Assembly (NCBI GenBank): GCA_903831485.1
Contig: CAIKXW010000017.1
Span: forward strand, 1 to 8,958
Direction: 5' to 3'
Origin: an uncultured Alphaproteobacteria bacterium
GTDB taxonomy: Bacteria; Pseudomonadota; Alphaproteobacteria; Caulobacterales; Hyphomonadaceae
DNA: 8,958 nt
Translations under genes and position numbers: made by a program
The notes under the pieces: model-generated
Database searches by the model: none
What the model was told of the DNA's origin: nothing
Seen by the model: the letters and a program-made list of their open reading frames with translations, nothing else
Shown here: one piece after another, positions 1-6,998 of the stretch
How the letters are laid out: each line of letters opens with the position of its first letter
Numbering within the stretch: the first letter of the stretch is position 1

Positions 1-1827
1 GACCGCATCTGGCGCTATGGCGCGGATCGGACTGCCGTGACGCTTGACGGGCTGGATGGCGCGAGCTGGCGGAAGCGCCGCCTCGTCATCGATAAGGCCA
101 TGACGGATACCGCAGCTGACATGACGCGGCTCGCGAAGGAGAACGCGAAACGGAAGGGCGTGAAGATCGAGCCCGATCCGGGCGCCTATGCGGATTTCGT
201 CACGGGGTTTCCGTTCTCCGAAACGCCGGACCAGACGCGGGCGATCAACGCTGTCAGGGATGATCTCGCCTCTGGAAAGCCTATGGACCGGCTTGTCGTC
301 GGCGATGTCGGCTATGGCAAGACAGAGGTTGCCCTGCGGGCGGCCGCCCTCGTTGCGCTGGCAGGCAAGCAGGTTGTGATTTCGGCGCCGACAACAGTAC
401 TGGTGCGGCAGCACTTTGAGACGTTCAAGCTGCGCTTCGAGCGGACAGGTCTGAAAGTCGCCTCTCTGTCACGCCTCTCGGACGCCGCGGATCGCAAGCG
501 CGTAAAGGCGGGGCTGGCGGATGGATCGATCTCGGTCGTCGTCGGAACTGGCGCGGTGGCGTCCGAGAATGTCGAGTATGCCAAACTCGCGCTGGTCGTC
601 ATCGACGAGGAGCAGCGCTTCGGCGCAGCGGACAAGGCGAAGTTGCGTGACCTCGCCGGAGCGAGCGGCCATCTGCTGAGCCTCACCGCCACCCCGATTC
701 CGCGCACCCTGCAGAACGCGCTGCTCGGTCTAAAGCAGATGTCGGTCATCGCGACGCCTCCCGCGCGACGTCAACCGATCCGCACGCTGTCAGGCACGTT
801 CGACGAACACCAGGTGCGTACCGCGTTGTTGCGCGAGAAGGACAGGGGCGGGCAGAGCTTCGTCGTCGTGCCCCGCATCCAGGATATCGCGGCGATGGAA
901 GCGACGCTGCAGCGGCTGACGCCGGACCTGGAGCTTCTGAAGGCGCACGGCGAGATGCCTGCCGCTGAGATCGACACATCCATGGTCCGCTTCGCAGGCG
1001 GGCTCGGCGATGTGTTGCTGGCAACCAATATCATCGAGGCCGGGCTCGACGTGCCCCGTGCGAACACGATGATCATCTGGCGTGCTGATCGCTTCGGTCT
1101 GGCCCAGCTACACCAGTTGCGTGGTCGCGTGGGGCGCGGCAACCGGCGCGGCCACATCCTGCTGACCACAGAGCCCGGAATATCGCTCACCGAAGCGACA
1201 CGCAAGCGGTTGCGGACACTCGAATCGCTCGACCGGCTCGGCGCCGGTTTCGCGATCAGCGCGCGCGACCTCGACATCCGTGGCGCCGGCGACCTGGTCG
1301 GCGATGCGCAGAGCGGCCACATGAAGCTGATCGGCATCGATCTCTATCAGCACCTGCTGGAGCGCGCAGTGCGCGAGGCGCAGGGCGAAACGCTGGAGCG
1401 CTGGACGCCCGTGATCAACCTGGGCATCAACGGCCGCATTCCGGCAGACTGGATCCCGGAGGCGGACTCGCGGCTGTCGCTTTACCTGCGTCTGGCGCGC
1501 CTGACATCACGCCAAGAACAGAACGCCTTCGAGGAAGAACTGATCGACCGCTTCGGCGAAGAGCCCGAGGATGCGTCTATCCTGCTGCGCATCGCCAATG
1601 TGCGGACGCTGGCGCGGGTCGCACATATCGCGAAGGTCGATGGCGGGCCGACGGCGATCGCCTTCACGCCGCGGGTTGAGCCGACGAAGAAGGCGGTCGC
1701 CGAGGCGGGACTGGTGGCGCGCAACGGCCGTCTGATCCTGGAGGAGGCCATCCCGGGCCCTCCCGAGCGCCTCGCGCGCGTCGAAGAGGTGCTGGGCCAG
1801 CTTGCGGGCGGGCGAAAGCGGGCCTGA
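1..1827 (+). CDS. mfd: Transcription-repair coupling factor (Mfd-type) helicase, C-terminal half (5' partial)
   Basis: Mfd is a double-stranded DNA translocase that pushes stalled RNA polymerase off DNA and recruits UvrA for nucleotide excision repair. The reading frame is open from base 1, so the gene starts upstream; the GTG at 37 is internal, because the codons before it (RYGAD..) match the end of the RNA-polymerase-interacting region. Window codons show Walker A GDVGYGKTE (about 101-109), the Walker B box DEEQRFG (202-208), TATPIPRT (229-236), motif VI QLRGRVGR (372-379), the TRG translocation motif with DLDIRGAGDLVGD..SGH (about 422-440) and a TRCF C-terminal domain (about 470-570). The 608 codons seen fit the last half of a protein of about 1,130 residues. 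The sequence departs from typical alphaproteobacterial Mfd in places, for example GTG where GTH is usual before Walker B, so it may be a second, divergent Mfd paralog. The family is certain; the paralog question is open. Confidence 0.93.
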   Translation, partial: DRIWRYGADRTAVTLDGLDGASWRKRRLVIDKAMTDTAADMTRLAKENAKRKGVKIEPDPGAYADFVTGFPFSETPDQTRAINAVRDDLASGKPMDRLVVGDVGYGKTEVALRAAALVALAGKQVVISAPTTVLVRQHFETFKLRFERTGLKVASLSRLSDAADRKRVKAGLADGSISVVVGTGAVASENVEYAKLALVVIDEEQRFGAADKAKLRDLAGASGHLLSLTATPIPRTLQNALLGLKQMSVIATPPARRQPIRTLSGTFDEHQVRTALLREKDRGGQSFVVVPRIQDIAAMEATLQRLTPDLELLKAHGEMPAAEIDTSMVRFAGGLGDVLLATNIIEAGLDVPRANTMIIWRADRFGLAQLHQLRGRVGRGNRRGHILLTTEPGISLTEATRKRLRTLESLDRLGAGFAISARDLDIRGAGDLVGDAQSGHMKLIGIDLYQHLLERAVREAQGETLERWTPVINLGINGRIPADWIPEADSRLSLYLRLARLTSRQEQNAFEEELIDRFGEEPEDASILLRIANVRTLARVAHIAKVDGGPTAIAFTPRVEPTKKAVAEAGLVARNGRLILEEAIPGPPERLARVEEVLGQLAGGRKRA

Positions 1828-1921
1828 TCCGGCCATTCATTGATTAACTTGGAACCACTTGCGGCCAGCGCGCGCGGGGGACCTATATCAATCCATCGAG
1901 GCGGGAAACGCCTGGGCTTGG

Positions 1922-2080
1922 AAGGTTCTGTTCATGACCGGCTATGCGGCGGAGGCGGCGGTGCGCAGCGAGTTACAAGGAACAGGAACGGACATGCTGA
2001 CCAAGCCGATCACGCTCGGGAATCTGACGAACAAAATCCAGCAGATGTTCTTCCCCGACGAAGCCGACAGAGGCGCCTGA
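1922..2080 (+). pseudogene. Remnant of a response-regulator receiver domain (last third only)
   Basis: The frame ending at TGA 2078-2080 encodes KVLFMTGYA (beta-4 with the conserved Thr), an alpha-4 helix, DMLTKPI (beta-5 with the conserved Lys-Pro) and an alpha-5 helix ending KIQQMFFP. This is the end of a CheY-like receiver, of the sort that closes alphaproteobacterial hybrid histidine kinases. The acidic pair, the phospho-acceptor Asp and beta-1 to beta-3 are absent. The frame stays open upstream to a TTG at 1859, but residues 1-21 of that stretch do not look like a receiver, and I found no missing part in other frames between 1828 and 1921. It cannot be phosphorylated in the usual way and is probably a leftover of a deleted or recombined sensor gene. 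A short expressed peptide (ATG at 1934) cannot be excluded but seems unlikely. Confidence 0.7.
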
Positions 2081-2090
2081 AGGGATTCAG
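2077..2090. repeat. Small inverted repeat between convergent gene ends
   Basis: CTGAA at 2077-2081 and TTCAG at 2086-2090 form a perfect 5-bp stem around a GGGA loop. It overlaps the stop codon of the receiver remnant on the plus strand and the stop codon of the sugar kinase on the minus strand. There is no T-run, so a terminator role is doubtful. Confidence 0.3.
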
Positions 2091-2965
2091 ACCTGCTCGG
2101 CGTTTTGGCGCATCCGCGCCAGCCTGATGCCGCCATCCATTGCGTCGGCCGCCGGATTGGTCAGGCGAGCAGCCGTGCTCTCGGGGATGTAGGGACGAAT
2201 GAATTCGACCAGGCCACCGACAAGCGCCACGCGTGGCGCTCCACGATCCAGCACGGCTTCGGCAAGGCCGGCGATATGCACAGCTGCGTCCTGCAGGAGG
2301 TTGCTGGCGGCGGGCTCCCCGGCGGCCGCGTGCTTGATGACGATCGCTGCGAAGGCGGCATAGTCGGTGGCGTTGGCAGTCTCTGACCACCGGATGACGA
2401 CGGCGGGATCGGACGAGAACCGTTCGAGGATTTCCTCAGCGAAAGCCGTCTGCTTTGCGCGCCCGTCGAGCGTGCGGAGCGAGTAGCGGATGGCATTAAG
2501 GCCGATATGCGCGCCGCTGCCTTCATCAGACACCGGGAAGCCATATCCGCCGACGCGGATGGTCTTGCCCTTATAGGTGATCCCGATGCTCCCGGTGCCG
2601 CACACGACAATCCCGCCTTCGTCGCCACCGAACGCGCCGAGCCACGCGAGATAGCCATCGCCCTCGAACCAGGCTTTGGCGAATGGATGCTGCCAGGACT
2701 CCAGCGCCTGACGTGCGCCGAGATGGCCCGTGCCCGCAAGGCCGATGCCTGCATAGGTCCGCGCGAGCGCGTCTTCGCCGAGGCCGGCCTGCGAAAGCGC
2801 CTGAGCCGTCGCCGCAAGGATCGACGCGCTGGCGGCCTGGATGCCGAAGCGCATGGTGGCGGGTCCGGAAACGCCTTCGCCCAGCGTGCGGCCATTGGGG
2901 CTCGCCAGCCGCGCGCGGCACCGCGTTCCGCCGCCATCCACGCCGAGGAAAAGCGTTTCCGTCAT
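2087..2965 (-). CDS. BadF/BadG-family amino-sugar kinase (glucosamine or MurNAc/GlcNAc kinase)
   Basis: This is a cytoplasmic ATP-dependent sugar kinase of the ASKHA fold (292 aa). Visible motifs are the phosphate-1 loop DGGGTRCRA (residues 10-18), Asp103 in EGDGYLA as the likely catalytic base, GTGS (123-126), the phosphate-2/sugar segment SDEGSGAHIG (146-155), the adenosine loop LVGG (248-251) and a C-terminal DAMDGG (274-279). Length and motif order match the Vibrio glucosamine kinase GspK type. The same family includes MurK of Clostridium, which phosphorylates MurNAc and GlcNAc and is encoded with MurQ. Here the gene is head-to-head with murQ (64 bp between starts), so a MurK-like role is plausible. 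Substrate cannot be read from sequence alone. The start is ATG 2965 with a weak AGG upstream. The 3' end lies 6 bp from the convergent receiver remnant. Confidence 0.88.
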   Translation of the reverse strand: MTETLFLGVDGGGTRCRARLASPNGRTLGEGVSGPATMRFGIQAASASILAATAQALSQAGLGEDALARTYAGIGLAGTGHLGARQALESWQHPFAKAWFEGDGYLAWLGAFGGDEGGIVVCGTGSIGITYKGKTIRVGGYGFPVSDEGSGAHIGLNAIRYSLRTLDGRAKQTAFAEEILERFSSDPAVVIRWSETANATDYAAFAAIVIKHAAAGEPAASNLLQDAAVHIAGLAEAVLDRGAPRVALVGGLVEFIRPYIPESTAARLTNPAADAMDGGIRLARMRQNAEQV

Positions 2966-2983
2966 TGCGCCTGTCTATCGTGG

Positions 2984-3006
2984 TTCGCGCGCCATTCAAT
3001 GCGCGA
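2984..3006. promoter_or_regulatory. Inverted repeat in the divergent kinase/murQ promoter gap (possible operator)
   Basis: The 64-bp gap between the two start codons (2966-3029) must hold both promoters. It contains TCGCGC (2985-2990) and its exact complement GCGCGA (3001-3006). Within this the core CATTCAATG is itself palindromic and, allowing one bulged C, extends to an 8-bp stem. A site this placed could let one regulator control both genes. No regulator gene lies in the window, and I found no convincing -35/-10 pair here, so this is a candidate only. Confidence 0.35.
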
Positions 3007-3029
3007 CGTTTCCGTGAGATACCCCGCGC

Positions 3030-3917
3030 ATGAGCACCGAAGATCTCAGCCCGCGCTATCTCGACCTCGACCGGCTTTCCGCCATCGAGCAGGTTGGTCT
3101 CCTGCACGAGAGTCAGGCTGAAGCCATCGCAGCAGTTCAGCCAGCCTTGCCCGCGATCGCAGCTGCCGTTGAGGCGGCGGCTCAACGGTTGAGACGGGGA
3201 GGCCGGCTGGTCTATTGTGGCGCCGGGACATCGGCGCGGATCGGGGTCCAGGACGGTGCGGAACTCCGGCCGACGTTCAGCTGGCCGGCGGACAAGGTAG
3301 CGTTCGCAATTGCGGGCGGCGAGAAGGCCCTGCTTCGTGCGGTTGAGAACGCCGAGGACTCAGGCGAGGACGGCGCCGACCAGATCGAAAAGCTCGGAGT
3401 CGGACCGGATGACGTGGTGCTGGGCATCGCGGCCAGCGGCAACACGCCTTTCACGGTGGCGGCTGTGGAGACAGCCCGCCGGCTGGGTGCGCTGACGATC
3501 GGGGTCGCAAACAATGCCGGGTCGAGGCTCCTCGCAGAATCCGAGCACCCCATCTTTGTCGACACCGGGCCCGAAGCTGTCGCTGGCTCAACACGCCTGA
3601 AGGCAGGCACGGCGCAGAAAATTGTGCTCAACCTGTTCTCGACCGCGGTGATGATCCAGCTGGGCCGGGTCTATGCCGGCCTGATGGTGGAGATGCAGCC
3701 CACAAACGCCAAGTTGCGGCAACGTGCCGAGCAGATGGTCGTGAAGCTGACCGGGTGCGACGCCGCCATCGCTGCGCACGCACTGGCGCGAAGCGGCGGC
3801 AAGGTGAAGCTCGCAGTTCTGGTCGTGGCTGGCGTTGACGTCGCCGGCGCTGAGACGCTGCTTGACCGGAGTGGCGGAAGCCTGCGCGCAGCACTCGCCA
3901 CGGTGCGCGGCGACTAG
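3030..3917 (+). CDS. murQ: N-acetylmuramic acid 6-phosphate etherase MurQ
   Basis: MurQ cleaves the D-lactyl ether of MurNAc-6-phosphate to give GlcNAc-6-phosphate and D-lactate in the cytoplasm, a key step in reusing cell-wall muramic acid. The 295 residues match the family's usual length of about 300. One SIS domain covers roughly residues 45-210, with the sugar-phosphate loop GAGTSARIGV (64-73). The two catalytic glutamates of E. coli MurQ (E83, E114) correspond to Glu78 in GAELRPT and Glu109 in ENAEDS. Further family signatures are AASGNTPF, STRLKAGTAQK and MVEMQPTNAKL. The start ATG 3030 gives the family N-terminus with LDLDRLS; the ribosome site is poor. It diverges from the amino-sugar kinase and its product feeds nagA, which converges on it. 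The TAG at 3915-3917 overlaps the nagA stop. Confidence 0.96.
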   Translation: MSTEDLSPRYLDLDRLSAIEQVGLLHESQAEAIAAVQPALPAIAAAVEAAAQRLRRGGRLVYCGAGTSARIGVQDGAELRPTFSWPADKVAFAIAGGEKALLRAVENAEDSGEDGADQIEKLGVGPDDVVLGIAASGNTPFTVAAVETARRLGALTIGVANNAGSRLLAESEHPIFVDTGPEAVAGSTRLKAGTAQKIVLNLFSTAVMIQLGRVYAGLMVEMQPTNAKLRQRAEQMVVKLTGCDAAIAAHALARSGGKVKLAVLVVAGVDVAGAETLLDRSGGSLRAALATVRGD

Positions 3918-5035
3918 GCAACCTCAGCGCCGCCGATCCATACCTTGTGAACAGTTAGCGCATCGCTGAAAAGCACGACATCCGCGCGGGCGCCGGGCGC
4001 AATCCGGCCATGACTCCCGCCGACACCGAGAAACGCGGACGGGCTCAGGCTTGCCATGCGCAAGGCCTCGTCCGCTGTTGCGTTCAACATGGTCGTCGCA
4101 TTGCGCGTGGCCTCCGCCAGATCGAGGTGTGCCCCGGCCAGCGTACCGGCTTCCGTTCTGAGAGCGCCGCCTGACACCGCGATGCGCTCGCCGAACAGGG
4201 ACATCGACGCGTCCTTTGCGCCCACCGTCGCCATGGCGTCGGAAACGAGCATGAGCTTGTCGGCCGACTTCGCTGCGAAGGCAGCCCTTGCAGACACAGG
4301 ATGCACATGGATGCCGTCGAGAATGAGCCCCGCCCATGTCTGGCGCTCCGCCAGTGCAACGCCGACCACGCCGGGATTGCGTCCTTCGAGCGGGGGCATG
4401 CCGTTGAAGAGGTGGGTGAAGCCCGTGACGCCCGCCGCGATCAGCGCCTCGATGTCCGCGTGGTGCGCTGCTGTATGCCCGATGCTGACTGTAACGCCTG
4501 CGGCCGCCAATCTTCGAACATCATCCGGCGAGGCGTGCTCCGACGAGAGCGTCACGAGGACGGGAAACGGCCGCCTCTGCGCGACGAGGGCCAGATCTTC
4601 GGCATCCATCGCACGAAGATAGCGCTGCGGATGGACACCGCGACGCGGCTCGGAAAGCCAAGGCCCTTCGAGATGAAGGCCGAGCAGGCCGGGCATCCCC
4701 TCGCGAATGCCTTGGTTCACAGCGTCGATGGCGGCTGCAATCTTACCGCGCTCATCCGAAATCAGCGTCGCCATCAGGGCGGTGACGCCCAGCCGGGCGT
4801 GAGCCTGCGTGATCGTGCGCAGTGAATCGACCGTGGGCGCATCGTTGAACATTACGCCGCCGCCGCCATTGACCTGAATATCCACAAGCCCCGGCGCAAG
4901 CAGGCCTTCCAGTAACGTCGCACCGGGCTGGATGCCGGGCGATACGTGCGTGATCACGCCGCCTTCGATCTGCACGGTCGCGCCGACGAGCATCTCGGCG
5001 CCGGTGAACACGCGTGTGGCGGCGAGCTTCAGCAC
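3914..5035 (-). CDS. nagA: N-acetylglucosamine-6-phosphate deacetylase NagA
   Basis: NagA removes acetate from GlcNAc-6-phosphate to give glucosamine-6-phosphate, in the cytoplasm. This 373-residue amidohydrolase-fold protein shows DIQVNGGGG (52-60), where Gln takes the place of the HxH metal pair, as in the single-metal E. coli type. Metal ligands Glu123 (HLEGPW), His187 (GHTAA) and His208 (THLFNG) are present, as are DGIHVH (240-245) and the catalytic Asp266 in VSDAM. The start is GTG at 5035, one base after the TGA of the upstream SIS deaminase gene; GGAG about 10 bases before it lies inside that gene, so translation is probably coupled. It is last in the minus-strand order nadK, nagB-II, nagA. 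Its TAG stop (3916-3914) shares the palindrome CTAG with the murQ stop. Confidence 0.96.
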   Translation of the reverse strand: MLKLAATRVFTGAEMLVGATVQIEGGVITHVSPGIQPGATLLEGLLAPGLVDIQVNGGGGVMFNDAPTVDSLRTITQAHARLGVTALMATLISDERGKIAAAIDAVNQGIREGMPGLLGLHLEGPWLSEPRRGVHPQRYLRAMDAEDLALVAQRRPFPVLVTLSSEHASPDDVRRLAAAGVTVSIGHTAAHHADIEALIAAGVTGFTHLFNGMPPLEGRNPGVVGVALAERQTWAGLILDGIHVHPVSARAAFAAKSADKLMLVSDAMATVGAKDASMSLFGERIAVSGGALRTEAGTLAGAHLDLAEATRNATTMLNATADEALRMASLSPSAFLGVGGSHGRIAPGARADVVLFSDALTVHKVWIGGAEVA

Positions 5036-5036
5036 G

Positions 5037-6062
5037 TCAGCGGGTCTCCGTGATCTTGCTCAACATGGGCGGCCGATCCGGTGAGCGGCCACGGCGAAGC
5101 GCGGCGGCGTTCGCGAACAGGTAGAAGCGCGCGAGCATGGTGATCAGCTCAAGCACGGGTTCCTCGTCGGCCGTGGTGTGGACCCCGGGCAGGCCGGTGT
5201 CTGGAGAGATCAGCAGCACCGAAGCACCTTGTTGCAAGAGGTCGGCCGCGAGCGTCTTGAGCCCCGGGAACGCCGCATCGCGCTGGGCGAAGATGATCGC
5301 ACGCAGCGACGGTCCTGCGAGCGCGTAGGGTCCATGGCGGATTTCTGCGGCGCTGATCGACTCCGCGTGAAGCCCGCTCGTCTCTTTCAGTTTGAGCGCA
5401 GCCTCCGCGGCGATGGCGAGCCCCGGTCCGCGCCCGACGACATAGACCGGGCCAGGGCCGTCGAGAAATCCATCGGCGGATGACCAGTCTGCGGCTATCG
5501 CTTTCTCCAGAACTGATGCAGCGCGGCCAAAGGCTGCGCTCATGCCCGACCCCGGGCGCCAATGGCCGACAAGGCCAAGCACCAGCGTCATCGCCGCGAT
5601 GCATGACTTTGTTGCAGCGACGCTTGTCTCCGGCCCCGCCATCAGCGGCAGCGTGACATCAACGGCCGTTGTCAGCGGCGATGTGACATCGTTGACCATC
5701 GCGACGCGCAGTACGTCCGGGCCCGTGGCCGCGCGACAGAACTCGACGAGGTCAGGGCTGCGGCCCGATTGCGAAATGGCAAGCACCAGAGCCCTCTCAA
5801 GCTTCAGTTTCGCGCCATAGATCGAATGTACGGACGGGGCCACGGAAACGGTGGGCAGGTTGAGGCGCGTCTCGAACACGTATTTTGCCAGCAGCGCCGC
5901 AGCATCCGAACTCCCGCGCCCGGCGGCAAGGATCAGGCGAGGCTCGAGTGCGCGCAGCCGGGCGCCGAGGTCGGCAAGCTGTCCACTGCATGCGTCGGCC
6001 AGCCGCGCCGCGACAGCCGGGGCTTCTCGCGTCTCGCGCTCCATGAGTGTCATGTCGGTCAT
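5037..6062 (-). CDS. SIS-domain glucosamine-6-phosphate deaminase, NagB-II type
   Basis: Two SIS domains (about residues 40-170 and 200-325) make this 341-residue protein resemble the isomerase half of glucosamine synthase GlmS, without the glutaminase half. GlmS catalytic residues are kept: Lys224 and Glu227 in LKLKETSG, His243 in RHGP (16 residues after the Glu, as in GlmS E488/H504) and Lys336 in the C-terminal LSKITE. Phosphate-binding loops AGRGSSD (47-53), ISQSGRS (96-102) and GRGPG (210-214) are present. Without a glutaminase the likely reaction is deamination of GlcN-6-phosphate to fructose-6-phosphate and ammonia, as in the NagB-II enzymes of Shewanella; no classical NagB is in the window. 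The next gene, nagA, supplies its substrate and starts one base after its stop. ATG 6062 is the first of three Met codons (residues 1, 4, 7); no strong ribosome site favours any of them. Confidence 0.88.
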   Translation of the reverse strand: MTDMTLMERETREAPAVAARLADACSGQLADLGARLRALEPRLILAAGRGSSDAAALLAKYVFETRLNLPTVSVAPSVHSIYGAKLKLERALVLAISQSGRSPDLVEFCRAATGPDVLRVAMVNDVTSPLTTAVDVTLPLMAGPETSVAATKSCIAAMTLVLGLVGHWRPGSGMSAAFGRAASVLEKAIAADWSSADGFLDGPGPVYVVGRGPGLAIAAEAALKLKETSGLHAESISAAEIRHGPYALAGPSLRAIIFAQRDAAFPGLKTLAADLLQQGASVLLISPDTGLPGVHTTADEEPVLELITMLARFYLFANAAALRRGRSPDRPPMLSKITETR

Positions 6063-6109
6063 CTGACGAGAGAATGGACCAATCCGGGCAAGCCGACAAA
6101 TCCTCGTCT

Positions 6110-6122
6110 GCGCGGCCCGCGC
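6110..6122. repeat. GC-rich hairpin just after nadK
   Basis: GCGCG (6110-6114) and CGCGC (6118-6122) pair around GCC, two bases beyond the nadK stop on the minus strand. The downstream minus-strand sequence has only a short ATTTG rather than a T-run. It could weaken transcription from nadK into nagB-II, but evidence for a terminator is poor. Confidence 0.3.
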
Positions 6123-6124
6123 CG

Positions 6125-6895
6125 CTACAGTGAAAACTGTTCCCGGAGAATACGTTCGTCCAGGGCGTGTCCCTCGTCGAACAGCATGGTCATCGGCTTG
6201 GTGCGGTCCTCGCGGATGGTGACGTAGGCGACGTCGCGAACCTCCTGCGTGTCCGCGGACGCGGCAACCGGGCGGCGATCGGCCTCCAGCACTTCGATCT
6301 CGACGCGCGCGTCGGCGCTCACCAGCGCGCCGCGCCAGCGTCTTGGGCGGAAGGGCGAGATCGGGGTCAGCGCCATGACATTCGCGCCGATGGGCAGGAT
6401 AGGGCCATGCGCCGAGAGGTTGTAGGCGGTCGAGCCGGCGGGCGTTGCGACAAGCGCGCCATCGGCTGAAAGTTCCGCCAGCCGTTCCTTGCCGTCGACC
6501 AGTATCCGCAGCTTGGCCGTCTGCGGGCTTTGCCGCAGCAACGAGACTTCGTTGATCGCGAGTTTGACCGCCGTGGAGCCGTCGACCCTCGTGGCGGTCA
6601 TTTCGAGCGGATGGATGACCTGCTTGACAGCTGCGTTGAGGCGCTCGGGCAGGCCATGCTCAAGGTACTCGTTCATCAGGAAGCCGACCGTTCCGCGGTG
6701 CATGCCGTAAACAGGCAGGCGGTCCGAGAAGCGATCGCGGAGCGTGTCCAGCATCCAGCCATCGCCGCCCAGCGCCACGACGACCTCGGCCTTGTCCAGA
6801 GGCGCCTGCCCATACCGCCGCGTCATGGTTTCATGCGCGATCCGGGCTTCCGGTTTTTGCGAGGCCGCGAAATGTATTCTCAAGTCGGCACTCAT
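6125..6895 (-). CDS. nadK: NAD kinase NadK (PpnK)
   Basis: NAD kinase makes NADP+ from NAD+ and ATP (or polyphosphate) in the cytoplasm and is normally essential. The 256-residue length is usual for alphaproteobacterial NadK. The sequence shows the catalytic GGDG (43-46, with Asp45), GFLMNE (71-76), the NE pair (115-116), the nucleotide-binding stretch TPAGSTAYNLSAHGPIL (151-167) and a C-terminal beta-rich domain. ATG 6895 is supported by a strong GGGAGG four bases upstream (6900-6905). It is first in a run of three minus-strand genes, 62 bp before nagB-II, and diverges from the class II aldolase gene across 103 bp. Whether it is transcribed with the nag genes is not settled by the sequence. 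Confidence 0.95.
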   Translation of the reverse strand: MSADLRIHFAASQKPEARIAHETMTRRYGQAPLDKAEVVVALGGDGWMLDTLRDRFSDRLPVYGMHRGTVGFLMNEYLEHGLPERLNAAVKQVIHPLEMTATRVDGSTAVKLAINEVSLLRQSPQTAKLRILVDGKERLAELSADGALVATPAGSTAYNLSAHGPILPIGANVMALTPISPFRPRRWRGALVSADARVEIEVLEADRRPVAASADTQEVRDVAYVTIREDRTKPMTMLFDEGHALDERILREQFSL

Positions 6896-6962
6896 GAAGC
6901 CTCCCGCTGGCCGGACACCTATAAGGCCGATTTGGGTCCGGCGACAGAATGACTTTTGCCCT

Positions 6963-6979
6963 GAAACGTTCTAGGTTTC
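6963..6979. promoter_or_regulatory. Inverted repeat in the nadK/aldolase divergent gap
   Basis: The 103-bp gap (6896-6998) must hold promoters for both flanking genes. GAAAC (6963-6967) and GTTTC (6975-6979) form a perfect 5-bp inverted repeat with 7 bases between. It lies just upstream of the AGGAGA ribosome site (6987-6992) of the aldolase gene. A CTATAA at 6919-6924 looks like a -10 but has no good -35 partner. An operator role is possible, not shown. Confidence 0.25.
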
Positions 6980-6998
6980 GCGCCACAGGAGACATCAC

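Noticed and set aside
1840..2127. 95-residue frame after mfd
   Set aside because: It is out of frame with the receiver remnant, and its Gly/Arg-rich translation looks random.
2507..3121. 204-residue plus-strand frame across the kinase gene and murQ start
   Set aside because: It is antisense to a clearly recognisable kinase and out of frame with murQ; its Arg/Ala-rich translation has no recognisable motif.
2571..3185. 204-residue minus-strand frame spanning the divergent promoter
   Set aside because: It overlaps the kinase in another frame and is antisense to murQ; both of those show intact catalytic motifs.
4056..4622. 188-residue plus-strand frame opposite nagA
   Set aside because: It is a shadow of the nagA codons in GC-rich DNA, with no domain or ribosome site.
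6896..6998. CTATAA at 6919-6924 as a firm promoter -10
   Set aside because: No acceptable -35 lies 16-18 bases upstream on the plus strand, and the minus-strand reading is weak.
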